Origin: Membranipora membranacea
Taxonomy: Eukaryota; Bryozoa; Gymnolaemata; Cheilostomatida; Membraniporidae
Direction of reading: 5' to 3'
DNA length: 64,000 bases
NCBI GenBank assembly: GCA_914767715.1
Contig: OU612068.1
Location: 33,730,001 to 33,794,000, forward strand
How positions within the stretch are numbered: the stretch's first letter is position 1; each line of letters starts with the position of its first letter. The translations under genes and the position numbers were made by a program. The notes under the pieces were generated by a model. That model saw nothing but the letters and a program-made list of their open reading frames with translations. It was not told the DNA's origin and did no database searches. Of the stretch, positions 59,601-64,000 are shown piece after piece.

Positions 59601-59884
59601 AAGGCTACATACATTCTAGCCATTCTTTGTAAAAAGACTTCACAGCTGTACTGGTATAGACTACTTTTACAAAAGCTTTAATTTGAAATAAAAACCCAGA
59701 AGAGTGAGAAACAGATCTATTTATCTTTCTGTTGGATGTTGAAATTACTAGAAACTTGAAGTCATTACAATATTATTTTTTTGCAAAACTGTCATTTTGA
59801 ACAAGAAAGGCAGAGATGAAGCAAAAAGTCATCACGTGTCAAGTGTTCCAGAATTTTGGCGGAACTGTTCCAAGGGGTCTTAAA
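56675..59884. other. no gene recognised
   Basis: This is mostly AT-rich sequence. A small frame at about 58873-58998 (plus; MTWEETVQEKKKICVELSHH...) follows a fair acceptor but has no partner. No element edges were found. Confidence 0.4.
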
Positions 59885-60030
59885 TTAGAATGAGCGATGG
59901 TTTACTAAAGGAGATAATCACTATCACATTGCTCAAAATTATCACTTCGTTGGTCTTTCGATTAGAGAAATTTGTTCCCAAATTGCTCACTCAGAATATA
60001 TTGTAGTCTGAGTGAGAAATTTGGGAACAA
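59885..60030. repeat. inverted copy of the 39-kb dispersed repeat, with hairpin
   Basis: Reverse-complement relative of 39070-39190. Its right part is a foldback: AATTTGTTCCCAAATTGCTC and its near-complement (GAGAAATTTGGGAACAAATT, 60014-60033) flank CACTCAGAATATATTGTAGT. Confidence 0.7.
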
Positions 60031-60737
60031 ATTACAATCTTTGTGACTGAAAAGGGTGAAACGTACTTTAAGGGACGAAAATTGAAAGTGTATGGTTGGT
60101 TTTTATCTTTGGCATAGTTTAATAATTACTTGAGGTAGAGCAGGAATTCACATTTTCACATATTTCACATTTACATCTGATAACAAATTATAATTAAGTA
60201 TAATCAAGTGTTTAACCAAAGGGCAATGGAAAAAATGAGAGGCCAAAATCACAATTTGATCAGTCACTCAGTGAGATAGCGAGGCCCTAGCATTTCTCTT
60301 TCACAAATCACTCACCCAGTGATGAAGCTATATATATATATATATATAGCTTCATCACTGGGTGAGTGATTTGTGAAAGAGAAATGCTATATATAGCTTC
60401 ATTACGTAGTTACAAGCTAGTGCGTAAATTTCATGCCCTGATTTTGAAGTTCAGCTTGTGCAAAATATTTGCCCATTAGGTGACAATTCTGAGATTAAAG
60501 TCTCAATTAGTTATCTAGGAGCTATACAGAATTCAATGAGCACAAACTTACCAGTAGCAGCAGTATTTTAATTATAATTTGTTATCAGATGTAAATGTGA
60601 AATATGTGAAAATGTGAGTACCTGCTTCACTACCTCAAGTAATTAAAAAACTATGCCAAAGATAAAAACCAACCATTCTCTTTTTATTTTCATCCCTTTA
60701 AGTACGTTTCACCCTTTTCAGTCACAAAAATTGTAAT
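60031..60737. repeat. foldback with 170-bp arms around nested palindromes
   Basis: The left arm 60031-60196 and right arm 60568-60737 are reverse complements with few differences (for example TGAAACGTACTTTAAGGGA against TCCCTTTAAGTACGTTTCA-type sequence). The spacer holds a separate 100-bp perfect palindrome. Confidence 0.85.
60289..60388. repeat. 100-bp perfect palindrome
   Basis: The half-site AGCATTTCTCTTTCACAAAT and onward to the TA-rich centre is matched exactly by its complement over 50 bp on each side, centred between 60338 and 60339, with no spacer. The central TATATATATATA can extrude as a cruciform. Confidence 0.97.
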
Positions 60738-61410
60738 TATTTTGCCTATAATATAATTACCAAAATAAAACAACATCAACGTCGGAAGATTAGATAAATA
60801 TTTAAGTAGTTTGATTGAGCTTACGCAAGTCAAGGTTTTTCGCAACATACAAAAGATTTTTTGACACATATTCTGATTTAGTTTGTAAAAAATATGAAGA
60901 GCCAAAATACATATCTCACATTCCAAATTTATTCGTGAAAGATATGATAAGGCTTTTGGGTTGAGCCTGTGAAAAATGTGGCCTATTACAGAAAACGGTT
61001 GTCTACCGATGGTCTAGGGTATGTTATCTCCCATGTTACAGATAACACTAAAATGATGATTCACAAACAGTATAGCAGAAAGCATGGCCCTGGCTTGCCC
61101 AGTACAGTAACCAGGCTACTTACACCAGAAATTTTCACAAACAGTTATGGTCAAAGGTAGCCTAGTCAAAGATAGTTTAGTTTCAATCTGTAACAGGGGA
61201 GATATCATATTCTAGTCTAGATCCTGCTGGACCCTGGATTTTTTTACTTTGATATGAGTTATATCATTAAATATTGTCCTTGTGCGAGTAAATCTAGTTC
61301 TTTTTTTTCGTGCTATGAGATAACTTCGATATGACGCGTGGTTGTCTTTTGCTCCCCTAAACACCTTCATATAAATTCACCAACGTGCTAATTGGGAATA
61401 TTTCAGAGTT
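60738..61410. other. no gene recognised
   Basis: Short open frames (60969-61160 plus, 60690-60926 minus) have no supporting motifs. The latter overlaps a repeat arm. Confidence 0.5.
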
Positions 61411-61677
61411 ATGAGGGGTTCTTATTTAGTCAAAAATTTATGCATTGCGGATATCTTGAATATGATTGTTCCCCTCTGGCGGCAGAAAGATATTGCAAAA
61501 GTTTTAAGTTACCTCTATACTCAAATTTCTATACCATCTACATTTCCAAATAGTGACAGAGGAGCGTACTGGCAGTTACTTAATCAATGGTCACTGCAGT
61601 TTAGCAGTTATAATAGGGCAGCATCCTTAGCCTGTCTTTTTTTTAAACGTTTATTGACAAATAATCTTCATCATTAA
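61411..61677 (+). pseudogene. possible exon truncated by a LINE insertion
   Basis: After an acceptor (GGGAATATTTCAG at about 61407) an 88-codon frame reads YLVKNLCIADILNMIVPLWR, then KDIAKVLSYLYTQISIPS, GAYWQLLNQW and SSYNRAASLACL. It looks like a helical protein segment. The last dozen residues (FFKRLLTNNLHH) come from the poly(T) and 3' end of an antisense LINE that starts at about 61637, so the original coding sequence seems to have been cut. I do not recognise the protein. It could be a dead exon, or a gene that now ends in the LINE. Confidence 0.35.
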
Positions 61678-62530
61678 AATGATGTTCTTCCGAGTGTGCC
61701 AAGACAAAACAATAATAAATAAAAGAAGAAATATGGAAGATAAAGATTAACAATGAAAATGATTATGTCTTAGACATGACATACATAAATGCATGTTGTC
61801 GGAATGCCTTTAAATTCTTTGCAGACCTGATCTGTTGCGGAAGGCTATTGAATACAATAAAAAGATTGTAAAGAAAACTTTTTGATGGAGGTTTCAGATA
61901 ATGCTTGTGTCACATCTGAAAGCAATGTATAATAAATGAAAACTGCTCACATATTTAACCTGGAACCAACATATTAAGTATTTTATAGCCATAAATGACA
62001 AAGAAATAACTGGCAAGCTGTGGTAAGGGGAGAAGATTTAATGATCTTGAAATATCCTGAGTAGATATCTGATGTTTTGGAATGAAATGAACAAAGGTGA
62101 TAAGCCTGAGAGCCCGCTTCTGTAGTAAAAATATTGGATTTGTTACGTGAGCAGGGGTTATGTTATAGTAAATATGAATACCATAGATTGAGTAACAGAA
62201 AATTAAATGGTGGAAAAAGGTCATCGCCGCTTTCCTTCCAATGCATTGCTAAAATAGGGCAAGATTAGCTTTTAGTTTTTATGAAATACAATTAACATGA
62301 TCAGTTCATGAAAGCGTGTCATGTATCACATAGCCAAGGAGTTTAGTTTTGGCGTGTCTCTCGAGTTCAGAACCAGAAATTGATAATGAAAATTTTGTGT
62401 TGGGTGATGCATTACAAAGAAGATAGTGTGATTTTTTGTGTTGATCACCATTTCGTTTGACTGACCCCATTGGTTTATCTTGGTGTCAGGTCAGTTTGTC
62501 AAGTTTGTCAAAGACAGGCCAGAAAAATTA
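61637..62530 (-). mobile_element. LINE 3' fragment with poly(A) end
   Basis: Read on the minus strand from about 62530, the order is INQWGQSNEMVINTKKSHYL, ELERHAKTKLLGYVIHDTLS, then (62224-61955) IFCYSIYGIHIYYNITPA and LLQKRALRLITFVH, the thumb and C-terminal part of a non-LTR reverse transcriptase. Two stops interrupt it near 62300. The 3' UTR ends AATAAACGTTTAAAAAAAA at about 61637, giving a clear poly(A)-type 3' junction. The 5' part is missing, as usual for LINE copies. Confidence 0.85.
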
Positions 62531-64000
62531 TTATTATCTATGAGTTGTCTACACAATAATGACCATGCAGAGATGAGACAACTATCCCTGAATGAACCGG
62601 ATATACCAGTTTAGGATAGCCTAAATTCTGGTTTTTTTTCAATACAAAATGGATGTTGTGTCAAAACCCTATAGTAGCAGTAAATAGACTAATTTCATGG
62701 AGCACAGGAAAGATCTGACCAAAAAGGTTTCTCCTATCAAGATACACTGCCAAAAAAACCATCTAACATACTCTCATATGGTGTAGATTGTAAGTAACTC
62801 CTATTCAGTGTGTGATAGAAGTGCTGTTTCATGTCTGCTGTTGATTAATCCATCCCCTCATAAGATACTTCTTTGTCATTTTAGAAGTTATAGGGATATA
62901 ACTCAAGGAGTCGTTTAGTTACTCCATGGAATCATGGATAACTAGTCTACTACTACTAGCTTACAATGATAGTAGTTACTACTTACTTAAAACCCACTAG
63001 TTCAAGGTCTACCAACGAGTAGCACTAACAAGTCTACTCCAAAATGTGTGTCTCTGGCAAATTTTGACTGATTGATTGCCAGGGTCACAGGTTTGATAAT
63101 GGCCCTGTTCTCTAGGTGGAGTGGTGATGGATTTGATCAATTTTAAATTATAATAGCATAATAATGGAGCATAAACATGTAGGCTAGGCACCAGAATTTT
63201 ATTCAAGCAGCAGAGTCAGTAGTTTGCCTAAGTATAGTATACTAAGGTATATTCCTTTGGATACAAAAGTGAGGTGAAACTACATATTATCCAAATACCT
63301 ACTACTACCAAGAAGTTTATCCTTGCTACCTAGGAGCAACAGCCACTACCCTTTTAATTGGATATGTCACGTTATAGGTAAGCATGTGTAGTAGATACTT
63401 AGGCTGAACTCATGTTTTGCAAAGAAAGTAACTCAGCTGTTGAATAATTAATTATCAGCCGAGGCCTAGACCCCTAATGACCGTATGTTACAGTAGTCAG
63501 TGAAGGGTTAGATCGCCAGGAGTAGACCTCCCTACAACAAAATTGGCCCGCACTTATCATCAGGGCATTGATCAGGCAGGCCTACTGGGTGGTGTAGCAT
63601 ATAGATTCTTAAAAAAGAGGATAGTGTTGTTTGCTGCAAAACCAGTGTTTGAAGCGTTGAGATATTCTCAGTCATTTCTGTCAATGGTGCATCATCTTTG
63701 CGGCTTGCACCCTGCTGCAGCGGATTGGACATTTGATGCATGTCATCACCAGTAGTTTTTCAATAGGTATCTGTATCATTGGCTACATTCTTAGGCAGCT
63801 CAGCCCTATATATATGATGGACTTACAAGATTGAAAAAAATCTAGAAGGTCCATCCCATGCCATATTTGCTTTTCGCTTGGGTAAAAGCATATTCACTTG
63901 GCGGGGTCTGGAGGAAAAATTCTGATAACAACGATATTACAGAGCATGCGACCATGTTCATGGCTTGATAAAATTGTAGAATGGTCGGGCAATTCATGTT
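62531..64000. other. no gene recognised
   Basis: A GGAGTYR hairpin remnant lies at about 62883-62925. The frame 63543-63755 (plus) is open for 70 codons but has no family match or splice context. Confidence 0.5.

Overview
This is eukaryotic, almost certainly animal, DNA. Coding capacity is split into short exons of about 45-560 bp with GT-AG introns, the window is AT-rich, and every gene I can name is an animal gene family. The many LINE remnants, foldback elements and microsatellites fit a marine invertebrate (sponge, cnidarian or lophotrochozoan), but I cannot fix the phylum. Exon models were built by eye from open frames, splice sites, phase continuity and remembered family motifs. No alignment was run.

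Layout. 1-4.4 kb has no recognisable gene, only a 273-bp palindrome. 4.4-6.6 kb (minus) holds the first four coding exons of a ZNF277 homologue. 6.9-7.8 kb is a broken LINE. 9.8-10.8 kb (plus) is a two-exon Tctex1-type dynein light chain. 11.2-13.4 kb (minus) is TSR2 in five exons, with a LINE tail in its last intron. 14.9-18.7 kb (minus) is AAMP in ten exons. 19.7-21.0 kb is a non-autonomous DNA transposon with an 8-bp target-site duplication. 23.1-25.3 kb (plus) is HGH1 in four exons. 26.2-37.8 kb (minus) is a NOX5-type, calcium-regulated NADPH oxidase in at least sixteen exons; its true start was not found.

The right half is accessory and repeat-rich. 43.6-46.2 kb (minus) has a phase-consistent exon chain with possible BRCT-like character. 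46.5-48.0 kb (plus) is the 3' part of a cysteine-containing unknown gene. 55.4-56.2 kb (minus) has two good exons of an unrecognised helical protein. Around them lie two copies of a double-hairpin repeat, a 4.4-kb inverted repeat with 849-bp arms, nested palindromes including one that is perfect over 100 bp, and two more LINE fragments.

How the genes work together. Four conserved genes within about 21 kb (ZNF277, TSR2, AAMP, HGH1) are each known in other eukaryotes as a dedicated partner or chaperone of one translation component: uS5, eS26, uL16 (yeast Sqt1 for AAMP) and eEF2. This looks like a neighbourhood of ribosome-protein escorts, and I regard it as the most interesting biological pattern here. 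The dynein light chain and NOX5 have no evident link to it.
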